NCBI GenBank assembly: GCA_016792585.1
Contig: JAEULB010000030.1
Span: forward strand, 21,236-85,235
Length of the DNA stretch: 64,000 bases
Reading direction: 5' to 3'
Source of the DNA: Rhodospirillaceae bacterium
Lineage (GTDB): Bacteria > Pseudomonadota > Alphaproteobacteria > SHVZ01
Shown here: positions 36,013 through 48,195 of the stretch, piece by piece
Layout of the letters: the number at the start of each line of letters is the position of its first letter
Position numbering within the stretch: the stretch's first letter is position 1
The notes under the pieces: model-generated
The model's database searches: none
The model's input: only the letters and a program-made list of their open reading frames with translations
What the model was told of the DNA's origin: nothing
Made by a program: the position numbers and the translations under genes

Positions 36013-36926
36013 CGCCCCGCCTTCTCGCCCGCCTTTCGCTCCGTCGTTCCCAGCGCATCGGCCAATCGCTGCGCGGCGCTGCCGGGCTTGAGCGCCTTCG
36101 GCTGGTCGGCCGACGGCGCCCAGCCGATCAGGTAGATCACCTGGAAGGTGGCGCGGATGCGATCGCCGGCCTCGGCGAAGCGACGGTGATAGATCGCGGC
36201 GGCGGCCGCGAGCGTGTCGCGCCGCGTCGGCGAGCGCCGGCGCACGATCAAGGCGTTGCCCTCGCCCATCGCCTTCAGCTCGCGCATCAGGGTCAGCGCA
36301 TCGGGGTAGGTCACCGTCAGGCGATCGGCGTCCGCGACCGGCAACGCGAAGCCGGCGCGCTGCAACAGGCCCGCCGCGTCGCGAAGGTCGGCGAAGGGCG
36401 AGACGCGCGGGCCGGCGCCGCCCTCGATCTCGCTCTCGGCTTCCAGCCAAGCCTGCCTGAGTTCCGACAGCGTCTCGCCGCCGAACAGGGCGGCCAGGAA
36501 CAAGCCATCGGGTTTCAAGGCGCGGCGGATTTGGACCAGCGCGCCGGGCAGGTCGTTCACCCAGTGGAGGCTGAGGCAGGAGAGAACGGCATCGAGGCTT
36601 CCCTCGGCGAAGGGCAGCAGCTCCTCGTCGCAAGCGACCGCGAGGCCGCCGGCGCTCGCCGCCATTTCCGGTGCGAGGTCCGCCTGGATCAGATGCTCGA
36701 TACCGCCGCGACCCTTCAGCACGCGGCCAAGCTCGCCGCGATGGCAGCCGAGATCGAGCGCCAACGGAAAGCGGTTGCGGATGTCGTCGAGACGGTCGGC
36801 AAGACGATCGGCGATCTCGCGCAGCAGGAAGTCCGCGCCGTCGAGACCGCTCGCGGCCTGCGCGCGATGCAGGCGCACGCGCCGGCGATCGAAGACCCGC
36901 GCGCCTTCCGGGACGGTTCCGCTCAT
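36009..36926 (-). CDS. BioC/NDUFAF5-like SAM-dependent methyltransferase
   Basis: 305-aa class I methyltransferase. SAM motif I is LALDLGCHRGELG (about 55-67), motif II is QADLAPEMA, and the segment LPFAEGSLDAVLSCLSLHWV followed by NDLPGAL is characteristic of the BioC/NDUFAF5 group. Mitochondrial NDUFAF5 hydroxylates an arginine of complex I subunit NDUFS7, and alphaproteobacterial relatives are its probable ancestors, so a role in complex I assembly is a reasonable inference. Divergent from comF with about 57 bases between starts. Confidence 0.88.
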   Translation of the reverse strand: MSGTVPEGARVFDRRRVRLHRAQAASGLDGADFLLREIADRLADRLDDIRNRFPLALDLGCHRGELGRVLKGRGGIEHLIQADLAPEMAASAGGLAVACDEELLPFAEGSLDAVLSCLSLHWVNDLPGALVQIRRALKPDGLFLAALFGGETLSELRQAWLEAESEIEGGAGPRVSPFADLRDAAGLLQRAGFALPVADADRLTVTYPDALTLMRELKAMGEGNALIVRRRSPTRRDTLAAAAAIYHRRFAEAGDRIRATFQVIYLIGWAPSADQPKALKPGSAAQRLADALGTTERKAGEKAGR

Positions 36927-36983
36927 GCGCCCTTATGGCACGGCGTTGACAGGCTTAGCGAGGCCTCGCCACCATCGGCCGGG

Positions 36984-37733
36984 ATGACCACGACGATCCT
37001 CGGATTCGGCAAGCGGCTGGGAAAGGCGGCGCTCGACGCGCTGCTGCCGCCGCTGTGCCTCTCATGCCAGGCGGTCGTCGACCAGCCGGGCGCGGTCTGC
37101 CCTTCGTGCTGGGCCAGGCTTACGTTCCTGGGGTCGCCGATGTGCCGGCGCTGCGGACTTCCCTTCCCGCACGACGTCGGTCCTGCTGCCGAGTGTGCCG
37201 CCTGCGTCGCCGACCCGCCGCCCTGGGAACGGGCGCGCGCCGTCTTCGCCTATGACGAGGCCAGCCGCAGTCTGGTGCTGGGGTTCAAGCACTCCGACCG
37301 GCTGCATGCCGCTCCGGCCTTCGGGCGCTGGCTCGCACGCGCCGGCGCCGAGCTCGCGGGCGAGGCCGACATCGTGACGCCGGTACCGCTCCACTGGCTG
37401 AGGCTCGCACTCCGCCGATACAACCAGGCCGCCCTCCTGGCCCAGGCGCTGGCGGCGACGGCCGGCGTGACCTGCATTCCCGACCTCCTGAAGCGGACCC
37501 GCCGGACGCCGAGCCAGGGCAGGCTAGGCCGCGGCGAACGCCTGAAAAACGTCGCCGGCGCCTTCGACATCCGCCCGCGCCATCGCGGCCTAATCGAGGG
37601 CAAGCGCGTCCTGCTGGTCGACGACGTGCTGACCACGGGCGCCACGGCGCGTTCCTGCACCAAGGCGCTGCTGGCGGCCGGGGCGTCTGCGGTCGACATC
37701 GTCACCCTGGCCCGGGTGGTCCGCGCCGAGTGA
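36984..37733 (+). CDS. ComF-family phosphoribosyltransferase-domain protein
   Basis: 249-aa ComF/GntX protein. Four CxxC pairs (C25/28, C39/42, C54/57, C71/74) form the N-terminal zinc region; the PRTase core ends with the PRPP loop VLLVDDVLTTGATA (209-222), and KRTRRTPSQGRLGRGERLKN is the conserved ComF segment. In competent bacteria ComF assists DNA uptake; in others its function is open. ATG 36984 starts the family-like sequence, although the frame is open far upstream. It is followed by grxC. Confidence 0.92.
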   Translation: MTTTILGFGKRLGKAALDALLPPLCLSCQAVVDQPGAVCPSCWARLTFLGSPMCRRCGLPFPHDVGPAAECAACVADPPPWERARAVFAYDEASRSLVLGFKHSDRLHAAPAFGRWLARAGAELAGEADIVTPVPLHWLRLALRRYNQAALLAQALAATAGVTCIPDLLKRTRRTPSQGRLGRGERLKNVAGAFDIRPRHRGLIEGKRVLLVDDVLTTGATARSCTKALLAAGASAVDIVTLARVVRAE

Positions 37734-37806
37734 GGGGACCTCTTGTGGCGAACGGCCGACGTCGTACATAAGTTTAGGAACAAACTCCGACCCGGGCTCG
37801 AAGACT

Positions 37807-38064
37807 ATGGCCAATGTCGAAATCTATGTCAGCGCCTACTGCCCCTACTGCCACCGCGCCAAGGCGCTGCTGGACTCGAAGGGCATCAAGTACAGGGAAT
37901 ACGTGGTCGACGGCGACGACGACCTCCGCAACAAGATGGTCGAGCGCGCCGGCGGCCGCTACACGGTCCCGCAGGTGTTCATCGACAATGTCGGCGTCGG
38001 CGGCTCCGACGACATCCACGACCTCGACCGGCGCGGCAAGCTGAATCCCCTGCTCGGTATTTAG
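37807..38064 (+). CDS. grxC: Glutaredoxin 3 (GrxC)
   Basis: 85-aa dithiol glutaredoxin with active site C12-P-Y-C15 (SAYCPYCHRAK), the cis-proline segment YTVPQVFID and GGSDDIHDLDRRGKLNPLL. It reduces protein disulfides and glutathione mixed disulfides with GSH. Length is typical. It follows comF by 73 bases, the usual comF-grxC order in alphaproteobacteria. Confidence 0.97.
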   Translation: MANVEIYVSAYCPYCHRAKALLDSKGIKYREYVVDGDDDLRNKMVERAGGRYTVPQVFIDNVGVGGSDDIHDLDRRGKLNPLLGI

Positions 38065-38165
38065 GCACGATTTTCCGCTTCGGCTTCCAAGGCCCTCCAA
38101 GCTAGGCTGGAACCTTCCAAAGAAGGCCGCACCAGACGGCCGACCAGGGAAGGACGGTCGAAAGG

Positions 38166-40199
<2,034 letters not shown>

Positions 40200-40210
40200 G
40201 GGAGGATGTG

Positions 40211-41785
40211 ATGAAAGCACTTGCCTACATCGGACTCGCGGCCCTGCTGGCATTGCCGGCGACCGCCTCCGCGCAAGCACCGAAGAGGGGCGGCACGCTG
40301 GTCTATGCGATCGGCGCCGAAACCCCGACGTACGACTGCTCGGCGACCGACACCTATGCGGGGCTCCACTTCCTCGCGCCATTCTACTCGACGCTGCTCA
40401 AGTTCGACCTCGCGGCCTACCCGAAGGTGATGGGCGATCTCGCCGAGAGCTGGACGATCTCGCCCGACAAGAAGACCTACACCTTCAAGCTCCGCAACAA
40501 CGTCACCTGGCACGACGGCTCGCCGTTCAGCTCGGCCGACATCAAGGCCACCTACGATCGGCTGCGCAACCCTCCGACCGGCGTGGTCTCGACCCGCAAG
40601 GCGACCTTCGCCGACATCGAGACGATCGACACGCCGGATCCGACCACCGTGGTGTTCAAGCTGTCGGCGGTGAACCCGGCGATGCTCGAGCACTTCGCCA
40701 GCCCCTGGAACTGCGTCTACTCGGCGGCGAAGCTGAAGGACGATCCGGCCTTCCCGACCAAGCAGGTCATGGGAACCGGCGCCTTCAAGTTCACCGAGCA
40801 CGTCAAGGGCAGCCACGTCGCCGGCGTCAAGAACGACAAGTACTTCCTCCCCGACCGCCCCTATCTCGACGGCTTCAAGGGCGTCTTCATCCTGCAGCCG
40901 GCGGCGATGCTGAACGCGCTGCAGGGCGGCCAGGTGATGGGCGAGTTCCGCTCGGTCTCGCCGGCCGAGCGCGACCGCCTCGTCCAGGGCATGGGCGACA
41001 AGGTCCGGATCGAGGAGTCGAGCTGGGTGCTCAACATCCTGATCGCCTTCAACACCGAGAAGAAGCCGTTCGACGACGTCCGCGTCCGGCGGGCGCTGTC
41101 GCTGGCGCTCGACCGCTGGGGCGGAAGCCAGGGCCTGTCGCGCACCTCGACGCTGCGCGCGGTCGGCGGTCTCCTGCGTCCGGGCTCGCCGATGGCGACG
41201 CCCGAGGCCGACCTGGTCAAGTTCCCGGGCTTCGGCAAGGACATCGCCGCCAACCGGGCGGAGGCCAGGAAGCTGCTGGCCGAAGCCGGTGTGCCGAACC
41301 TCAAGTTCGAGCTGATCAACCGCACGATCGCGCAGCCCTACACCCCTGCCGGCATCTACGTGGTCGACCAGTGGCGCCAGATCGGCGTCGAAGTCCAGCA
41401 CAAGCAGATGGAGACCTCGCCCTATCTCGCCGCTCTGAACGCCGGCAACTACGAGGTGGCGATCGACTTCTCCAACCTGTTCATGGACGAGCCGAGCCTG
41501 GCGCTGGCCAAGTACGTCTCGTTCGACAAGGCGCCGGAGAACCGCTCGCGGGCGATCGACCGCGAGCTCGACGGCCTCTACGAGAAGCAGAACCGCGCGG
41601 CGAGCGACGCCGAGCGGGTCGGCTTCATCCGCCAGTTCGAGGCGCGCATGCTGAATCAGGCCTACCAGGTGCCGCTGCTCTGGTGGCACCGCATTGTGGC
41701 GACCAACAAGGCCGTCATGGGCTGGCAGATGTCGCCGAGCCACAATCTCGGCCAGGACCTGGTCAACGTCTGGCTGAACCAATAG
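40211..41785 (+). CDS. Family 5 peptide/nickel ABC substrate-binding protein
   Basis: 524-aa periplasmic protein. A signal peptide (MKALAYIGLAALLALPATAS, cleavage after AQA) is followed by the SBP_bac_5 fold: GGTLVYAIGAETPTYDC, DLAESWTISPDKKTYTFKL, NVTWHDGSPFSSADIKATYD, then the two-lobed domain to QDLVNVWLN. ATG 40211 is chosen because GAGGGAGGA precedes it; the GTG at 40208 would shift the start by one codon. Ligand probably a short peptide or similar; not determined. 11 bases after the ATPase gene. Confidence 0.93.
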   Translation: MKALAYIGLAALLALPATASAQAPKRGGTLVYAIGAETPTYDCSATDTYAGLHFLAPFYSTLLKFDLAAYPKVMGDLAESWTISPDKKTYTFKLRNNVTWHDGSPFSSADIKATYDRLRNPPTGVVSTRKATFADIETIDTPDPTTVVFKLSAVNPAMLEHFASPWNCVYSAAKLKDDPAFPTKQVMGTGAFKFTEHVKGSHVAGVKNDKYFLPDRPYLDGFKGVFILQPAAMLNALQGGQVMGEFRSVSPAERDRLVQGMGDKVRIEESSWVLNILIAFNTEKKPFDDVRVRRALSLALDRWGGSQGLSRTSTLRAVGGLLRPGSPMATPEADLVKFPGFGKDIAANRAEARKLLAEAGVPNLKFELINRTIAQPYTPAGIYVVDQWRQIGVEVQHKQMETSPYLAALNAGNYEVAIDFSNLFMDEPSLALAKYVSFDKAPENRSRAIDRELDGLYEKQNRAASDAERVGFIRQFEARMLNQAYQVPLLWWHRIVATNKAVMGWQMSPSHNLGQDLVNVWLNQ

Positions 41786-41797
41786 GCGGAACCGGAA

Positions 41798-41825
41798 CGC
41801 CCTCGCTCCACCCGGGGCGAGGGCG
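41798..41825 (+). other. Stem-loop between binding protein and permease genes
   Basis: CGCCCTCGC pairs with GCGAGGGCG (9 bp, 10-base loop 41807-41816) in the gap between the binding-protein stop and the permease start at 41838. No T-run follows. Such hairpins after binding-protein genes commonly stabilise the 5' part of the transcript or lower downstream expression, giving an excess of binding protein; that use here is inference. Confidence 0.55.
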
Positions 41826-41837
41826 CTTCACCCAAAG

Positions 41838-42787
<950 letters not shown>

Positions 42788-42788
<1 letters not shown>

Positions 42789-43678
42789 TGACCGCGGCGC
42801 CGCTCATCACCTACGCGCTGCCGAAGCGCCGCCATCCGGTGCTCGCCTTCACCGTCGCGCAGCCGCTGGGTGCCATCGCCTTCGTCGTCATCGTCGTGAT
42901 GATCGGCGCCGGCCTGTTCGCGCCGTGGGTGGCGCCCTACGACCCGGTCGCGCTCGACTTCGGCGCGATGCTGGCACCGCCCAGTCTCGAGCACTGGTTC
43001 GGCACCGACGCCTTCGGCCGCGACATCTTCTCGCGCGTCGTCTACGGCGCGCGCACGGCGCTGGTGATCGGGTTCCTGTCGTCCTTCTTCGGCTGCACGC
43101 TGGGGGCGGCGCTCGGCGTCGCCTCGGCCTATTTCGGCGGCAAGATCGACCTGGTGACCCAGGGACTGGTCGACGTCGTGCTGTCCTTCCCGCTGATCGT
43201 TCTCGCCCTGGTGGTCGTCGCGATGCTGGGCAAGTTCGTGATCGGCGGGGTCGACGTGAACCTGATCGTCGCGATCGCGATCCCGATCCTGCCCAAGGTC
43301 GAGCGCGTAATCCGCGCGGCCGCACTCTCGGTCCGCGAGATGCCCTACGTCGATGCCGCCCGCGCCGCCGGCTACAGCAACAGCCGCATCATCTTCCGGC
43401 ACATGGCGCCGAACGTCGCCGCCCCATACCTGATCATGCTTACCGCCTACATCGCCCAGGCGATCCTGCTGGAAGCGTCGCTCTCTTTCCTCGGCCTCGG
43501 CGTCACCGAGCCGACGCCGGCCTGGGGCCTGATGCTGTCGGGCAACGCCTCGGACTTCTACCGCGAGGCGCCCTGGATGATCCTGTTCCCGGGCCTGGCG
43601 ATCAGCTTCGCGGTCTTCGCATTCAACCTGTTCGGCGACTCTCTCCGGGACTGGTTCGACCCCAGGTTCAAGGTCTGA
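42788..43678 (+). CDS. ABC peptide/nickel importer permease (DppC-type)
   Basis: 296-aa second permease. An N-terminal extension with one helix (about 23-47) is followed by the HWFGTDAFGRDIFSRVVYGA motif specific to DppC/OppC and the EAA loop MPYVDAARAAGYSNSRIIFR, then SFLGLGVTEPTPAWGLML. It pairs with the 41838 permease to form the channel. Coupled start (TGATG). Last gene of the transporter operon. Confidence 0.95.
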
Positions 43679-43773
43679 CGCGTCGGCGTTAAGCGGGAAT
43701 AAAGCTTCTCGGGTTAAGTCGATAGGGGGTGCCGACTTGCGCCCGGCATGACCCTAAGGAGGGGCCCCGCGCG

Positions 43774-44304
43774 TTGACCGACGAACTGACGGAAGAACTG
43801 GCCGGGATCCGGTACCGGGAAACCACCGAGATCACCGCCGATACCGTCGCCAACCCCCGGATCCACGAACTCCATCGCTATTGGCTGATGAAGCGCGGCT
43901 CGGCGGCGCTGCCGGCCAAGCGCGATTTCGATCCCCTCGACCATCTCCAGGCCCTCGGCACGCTGATGATCCTGGAGCGGCTGGACGACGGCGACTATCT
44001 CTATCGCCTGTACGGGACCAAGGCGGCGGAGCAATTCGGCCGCGACCTCACCGGCCAGCGGCTGCGCGAAGTCGCCGGCCCGGTTGTCCCGTTCTTCATC
44101 GCCAAGTACGACCGCTGCCTGGAGCTCGGCCGGCCGCTCTACACCGTCCACCGGCCGGTTCAGATGCGGACCGTCGCCCTGCTCGAACGCCTGCTGATGC
44201 CCTTCGCCGACGATGCCGGCCAGCCGCGCTTCGTGGTCGCCTTCACCACGCCCTACGCGATGACCGGCGAAGTCTCCGAGCAGACCACCTCGCGCATGTC
44301 CTGA
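43774..44304 (+). CDS. PAS_5-domain protein, likely TTG start
   Basis: 176-aa soluble protein of the alphaproteobacterial PAS_5 type: [20 protein letters not shown] then [39 protein letters not shown]. The family is a stand-alone sensory fold of unknown ligand, frequent in Rhodospirillales. Start choice: AAGGAGG at 43756-43762 is followed after about 11 bases by TTG 43774; a GTG at 43729 in the same frame has no ribosome site. I prefer the TTG, with moderate certainty. Stands 95 bases after the ABC operon and about 60 before mtnA. Confidence 0.82.
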   Translation: MTDELTEELAGIRYRETTEITADTVANPRIHELHRYWLMKRGSAALPAKRDFDPLDHLQALGTLMILERLDDGDYLYRLYGTKAAEQFGRDLTGQRLREVAGPVVPFFIAKYDRCLELGRPLYTVHRPVQMRTVALLERLLMPFADDAGQPRFVVAFTTPYAMTGEVSEQTTSRMS

Positions 44305-44366
44305 CGGATTGCACCGCCACGCGGCGGCGCTTATGGTCGCGGCCTTTCGAGGCCGAGGAGCATCCC

Positions 44367-45458
44367 ATGAAGGTCGGCAGCGTTCACCGGCGGACGATCT
44401 GGCCGAGCGCGGACGGCCAGGCGGTCGAGGTCATCGACCAGACCAGGCTGCCCCATGACTTCGTCACCACGCGGCTCGAGACGCTGGACGAAGCGGCGCA
44501 CGCGATCCGCGCCATGCTGATCCGCGGCGCGCCGCTGATCGGCGCGACCGCCGCCTATGGCATGGCGCTGGCGCTCAAGGCCGACGCCTCGGACGCCGGC
44601 CTAGATCGCGCCTATGACGTGCTGCTGGCGACCCGTCCGACCGCGATCAACCTTCGCTGGGCGCTCGACGATGTTCGCGCGCTCATGGCGCCGTTGCCGC
44701 CGAAGGATCGTGCGGCCGCCGCCTGGACGCGCGCCGCGGAGATCTGCGACGAGGATGTGGCGATCAACCGCTCGATCGGGAGCCACGGGCTCGACCTGAT
44801 CCGCAAGGCCGCGGCACGAAAGCCGGGAAAGACCGTCAACATCCTGACCCATTGCAACGCCGGCTGGCTCGCCACCGTCGACTGGGGCACGGCGACCGCG
44901 CCGATCTACCTCGCGCACGAGGCCGGCATCCCGATCCATGTCTGGGTCGACGAGACCAGGCCGCGCAACCAGGGCGCGGGCCTGACCGCCTGGGAGCTGA
45001 ACAACCACGGCGTGAACCACACCGTGATCGTCGACAACACCGGCGGCCACCTGATGCAGCACGGCCAGGTCGATCTCTGCTTCGTCGGAACCGACCGCAC
45101 GACCTCGGAAGGCGACGTCTGCAACAAGATCGGGACATACCTGAAGGCGCTGGCGGCCAAGGACAACGGCGTGCCGTTCTATGTCTGCCTGCCCTCGCCG
45201 ACGATCGACTGGACGCTCAAGAATGGCGTCAAGGAAGTGCCGATCGAGGAGCGCGACGGGGCGGAAGTGTCGAAGGTCACCGGCCGCACCGCCGACGGCG
45301 CCATCGCCACGGTTCAGGTGATCCCGGACGGCTCGCCGGTCGTGAACTACGGCTTCGACGTGACCCCCGCCCGCCTGGTGACCGGCCTCGTCACCGAGCG
45401 CGGCGTCGCATCCGCCAGCAAGGAAGGCCTGCTCGGCCTGTTCCCGGAGCGGCGCTAG
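44367..45458 (+). CDS. mtnA: S-methyl-5-thioribose-1-phosphate isomerase
   Basis: 363-aa enzyme of the methionine salvage (or MTA-isoprenoid shunt) pathway that interconverts methylthioribose-1-P and methylthioribulose-1-P. Motifs: RGAPLIG (53-59), catalytic C163 in THCNAG, and D243 in [18 protein letters not shown]. Full length. No other mtn gene is in the window, so the rest of the pathway lies elsewhere. Its stop overlaps the convergent SDR gene by 4 bases. Confidence 0.96.
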   Translation: MKVGSVHRRTIWPSADGQAVEVIDQTRLPHDFVTTRLETLDEAAHAIRAMLIRGAPLIGATAAYGMALALKADASDAGLDRAYDVLLATRPTAINLRWALDDVRALMAPLPPKDRAAAAWTRAAEICDEDVAINRSIGSHGLDLIRKAAARKPGKTVNILTHCNAGWLATVDWGTATAPIYLAHEAGIPIHVWVDETRPRNQGAGLTAWELNNHGVNHTVIVDNTGGHLMQHGQVDLCFVGTDRTTSEGDVCNKIGTYLKALAAKDNGVPFYVCLPSPTIDWTLKNGVKEVPIEERDGAEVSKVTGRTADGAIATVQVIPDGSPVVNYGFDVTPARLVTGLVTERGVASASKEGLLGLFPERR

Positions 45459-46288
45459 GCCTTCTTCGGGCGCATCGCCGCCCACTGCTCTTCGCTGAGC
45501 TGGGACAGGTGGTGGAACATCGAGGCGCCCTGCAGCCAGCGGCCGCCGTCGATCGTGATGCAGTCGCCGTTGATGTAGGCCGCCATGTCGGAGACGAGGT
45601 AGCTGGCGAGGTTCGCGAGCTCGATATGCTCGCCGACCCGCTTCATCGGCCCGGCCTTTTCCCACGCGTCGACCATCGACGGCGGCACCAGCCGGTCCCA
45701 GGCGCCCTTGGTCGGGAACGGACCGGGTGCGATCGAGACCGTGCGGATGCCCTTCCCGCCCCATTCGACCGCGAGGCTCTGCATCAGCGCCAGGACGCCG
45801 GCCTTCGCCATCGCGCTCGGCACCACATACGGCGAGCCGGTCCAGGCATATGTGGCGAGGATCGAGAGCACCGTGCCCTTGTGGCCCGAGGCGATCCAGC
45901 GCCTGCCGGCGGCGAGCGTGACGTAGGTGGTTCCGTGGAGCACGATATTGAGAACGGAATCGACCGCGCGGTGCGACAGCGTCTCGGTCTTGGCGATGAA
46001 GTTGCCGGCGGCGTTGTTGACCAGCACGTCGATCGGGCCGTCGGCGAAGGCCCAGTCCATCATCTTCTCGACCGCTTCCGCGTCGCGGATGTCGATCGAG
46101 TGCGTGCCGACGGCGCGGTTGCCGATCTTGAGCTCGGCCGCGGTCTCCGCCAGCACCTCCTGGCGCCGGCCGCAGATCAGCAACTCGGCGCCGAGCTCGA
46201 CGAAGCGCCGGCCCATGCTCTTGCCGAGCCCGCTGCCGCCGCCGGTGATGAGGATGCGCTTTCCCTTGAGCAGGTCGGGCTGAAACAT
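45455..46288 (-). CDS. SDR-family reductase, 2,4-dienoyl-CoA reductase-like
   Basis: 277-aa short-chain dehydrogenase. NAD(P) motif [11 protein letters not shown] (about 14-24), NNAAGNF (about 91-97), and the substrate-side segment [20 protein letters not shown], where a Ser/Thr-x-Tyr plus PSAMAK replaces the usual Tyr-x3-Lys as in DECR-type 2,4-dienoyl-CoA reductases. It probably acts on unsaturated acyl-CoA. ATG 46288 is chosen over an upstream ATG at 46342 because GGAGG precedes it and the domain begins there. Reads in the same direction as the histidine kinase, 70 bases after it. Confidence 0.87.
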   Translation of the reverse strand: MFQPDLLKGKRILITGGGSGLGKSMGRRFVELGAELLICGRRQEVLAETAAELKIGNRAVGTHSIDIRDAEAVEKMMDWAFADGPIDVLVNNAAGNFIAKTETLSHRAVDSVLNIVLHGTTYVTLAAGRRWIASGHKGTVLSILATYAWTGSPYVVPSAMAKAGVLALMQSLAVEWGGKGIRTVSIAPGPFPTKGAWDRLVPPSMVDAWEKAGPMKRVGEHIELANLASYLVSDMAAYINGDCITIDGGRWLQGASMFHHLSQLSEEQWAAMRPKKA

Positions 46289-46358
46289 CGGGCCTCCAGG
46301 CTTGTCGCGGCCGAGAGTGGGCGGTACCGGCGGCTTTGACAAGCGCCGGGAACGAACG

Positions 46359-48089
46359 CTACCCGGCTGCCGCTCTGACCTCGTCCGGCGGGACGGCGAC
46401 CAGCCGCGAAGCCGGCAGGCTCACCGTCGCCCGCGTGCCCACCCCGCGCTCGCTTTCGAGCTTCAGGTATCCGCCGTGCAGGTCGACCAGCGCCTTGACG
46501 ATCGGGAGGCCCAGCCCGGTGCCCTCGTGATTGCGCGTCAGCGCGCTCTCGACCTGCCGGAACGGCGTCAGCGCGACCTGGATCTCCTCGGGCGTCATGC
46601 CGATGCCGGTGTCGCTGACGACCAGCGTCGGCCGGCCGCCCGGATCGATCTCGGCCTCGATCCAGACGCGCCCGCCCGCCGGGGTGAACTTGATCGCGTT
46701 CGAGAGCAGGTTGAGCGTGATCTGGCGGAGCCTCTGGGCGTCGCCGCGGATCACGACCGGGCGCTGATCGGCCTTCGGAACGATGACGATCCCGCGGTCG
46801 GCGGCGCGGCCGGAGGTGAGCTTGATGCCGTCCGTGACGATGTCGGCGAGATCGACGGCGGCCTCGCGCAGCTGCAGCTCGCGCGCCTCGATCTTCGCCA
46901 TGTCGAGGAGGTCGCTGATCAGGCCCAGCAGGTGGGTCCCGGCATCGTGGATGCTGGCCGCATACCCGCGTTGCTTCGGCTCGAGGATGCCGACATGGCC
47001 GTCGCGGAGGACTTCCGAGAACCCGAGGATGGCATTGAGCGGTGTCCTCAGCTCGTGGCTGGTGTTGGCAAGGAAGGCGGACTTGGCGCGGCCGGCGTCT
47101 TCCTCGCGGAGCCGTGCGCGGATCGCCTCGTCGCGGGCGGAGGCGAGCGCACCGACCGTCCGCTCCAGCCGACCGGACTGGTCCAGCAGGAAGAAGCCGA
47201 TCGCCCCAGTGAAAACGAGGATCACCAGCGTGGCGCCGCCGATCACCGTGACCTGGTGCTCCCAACCGGCGAGCGCGGCCTTGAGCGGCATCGTGATCAT
47301 CACGATGAGCGGATAGCGATCGACGGTCCGCGCTGCCGAGACCACGCGGCGCTGGTCCATCTCGGCCTCGATCGAGACCGGAGATGCCATCGGCGCATTG
47401 CCGAGCGGATGACGGGCGATCAGGACCTCGTCGCTCCGCATCAGCGACATCGTGCTCGTGCTGCCGATCGAAAGGTCGCGGTAGAGATCGGAGAAGACGC
47501 CGGGATCGAGGCCGGCCGCAACGACACCATGGAAGGTCCCGTCGGCCGACTGCACGCGCCGGCTCAAGACCACGGTCCACTGATCGGAGACGCGGCTCCA
47601 GACCGGCGTGCCGATGTAGAGCTCGCGTCCCGGCCGGTCGACGTGATGGATGAAGTAGGGTCGGTCGGAGGCGTCGATCGGACGCGGCGGCACGGCATCC
47701 GAGTCGCCACGGCCGACGCCGTTCGGATCCAGGTAGAGGACCGACCGGATATAGGGCTGGGCGGCGATGTGGTCGCGCAGGAGCTGGCGCAGCTCCTCGG
47801 CATCCTGACGGATCTCGGGCATGCCGCCGACGATGCGCTCGGCAAGGATGCCGAGGACCAGGTCGACACTGTCGGTGGTGCGGGACGCGTGCTGGGCCAG
47901 CACCGTGGCGACGTCGTCGAGGCGGACCCGTTGGTCCGCGATCGCACCCTGGCGAAGCCAGGTGGCGGTGACGATCGCGCCCATCAGGACGCCCAGCACC
48001 ACGACCAGGCCGAGCACGCCCAGCGACGTCCGCTGCCGGGCGGCCAGGTGTCGGTCGATCCAGTCAACGATTCGCACGAAGCGACGCAT
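46359..48089 (-). CDS. Membrane sensor histidine kinase with periplasmic Cache-type domain
   Basis: 576-aa sensor. Two membrane segments (about 22-44 and 281-302) flank a periplasmic double-Cache-like domain. The cytoplasmic part has the H-box with His345 (ANTSHELRTPLNAILGF), an N-box (NLLSNAIKFTP), G1 (VVSDTGIGM) and G2 (GTGLGLPIVKALVDLHGG). No HAMP or receiver domain is evident and no response regulator is adjacent, so it is an orphan kinase. Close relatives sense small ligands or redox state, but the signal is unknown. ATG 48089. Confidence 0.93.
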   Translation of the reverse strand: MRRFVRIVDWIDRHLAARQRTSLGVLGLVVVLGVLMGAIVTATWLRQGAIADQRVRLDDVATVLAQHASRTTDSVDLVLGILAERIVGGMPEIRQDAEELRQLLRDHIAAQPYIRSVLYLDPNGVGRGDSDAVPPRPIDASDRPYFIHHVDRPGRELYIGTPVWSRVSDQWTVVLSRRVQSADGTFHGVVAAGLDPGVFSDLYRDLSIGSTSTMSLMRSDEVLIARHPLGNAPMASPVSIEAEMDQRRVVSAARTVDRYPLIVMITMPLKAALAGWEHQVTVIGGATLVILVFTGAIGFFLLDQSGRLERTVGALASARDEAIRARLREEDAGRAKSAFLANTSHELRTPLNAILGFSEVLRDGHVGILEPKQRGYAASIHDAGTHLLGLISDLLDMAKIEARELQLREAAVDLADIVTDGIKLTSGRAADRGIVIVPKADQRPVVIRGDAQRLRQITLNLLSNAIKFTPAGGRVWIEAEIDPGGRPTLVVSDTGIGMTPEEIQVALTPFRQVESALTRNHEGTGLGLPIVKALVDLHGGYLKLESERGVGTRATVSLPASRLVAVPPDEVRAAAG

Positions 48090-48195
48090 TATTCCTCTTA
48101 CGCTACAAGGCTCTCCGGATGCGGTTAACAAAGGATTAAGCGGGCGAGCGAAGGCGGGTGGCGACAGCCGACGGGCTTCTGTTAGCGTCTCGCCC

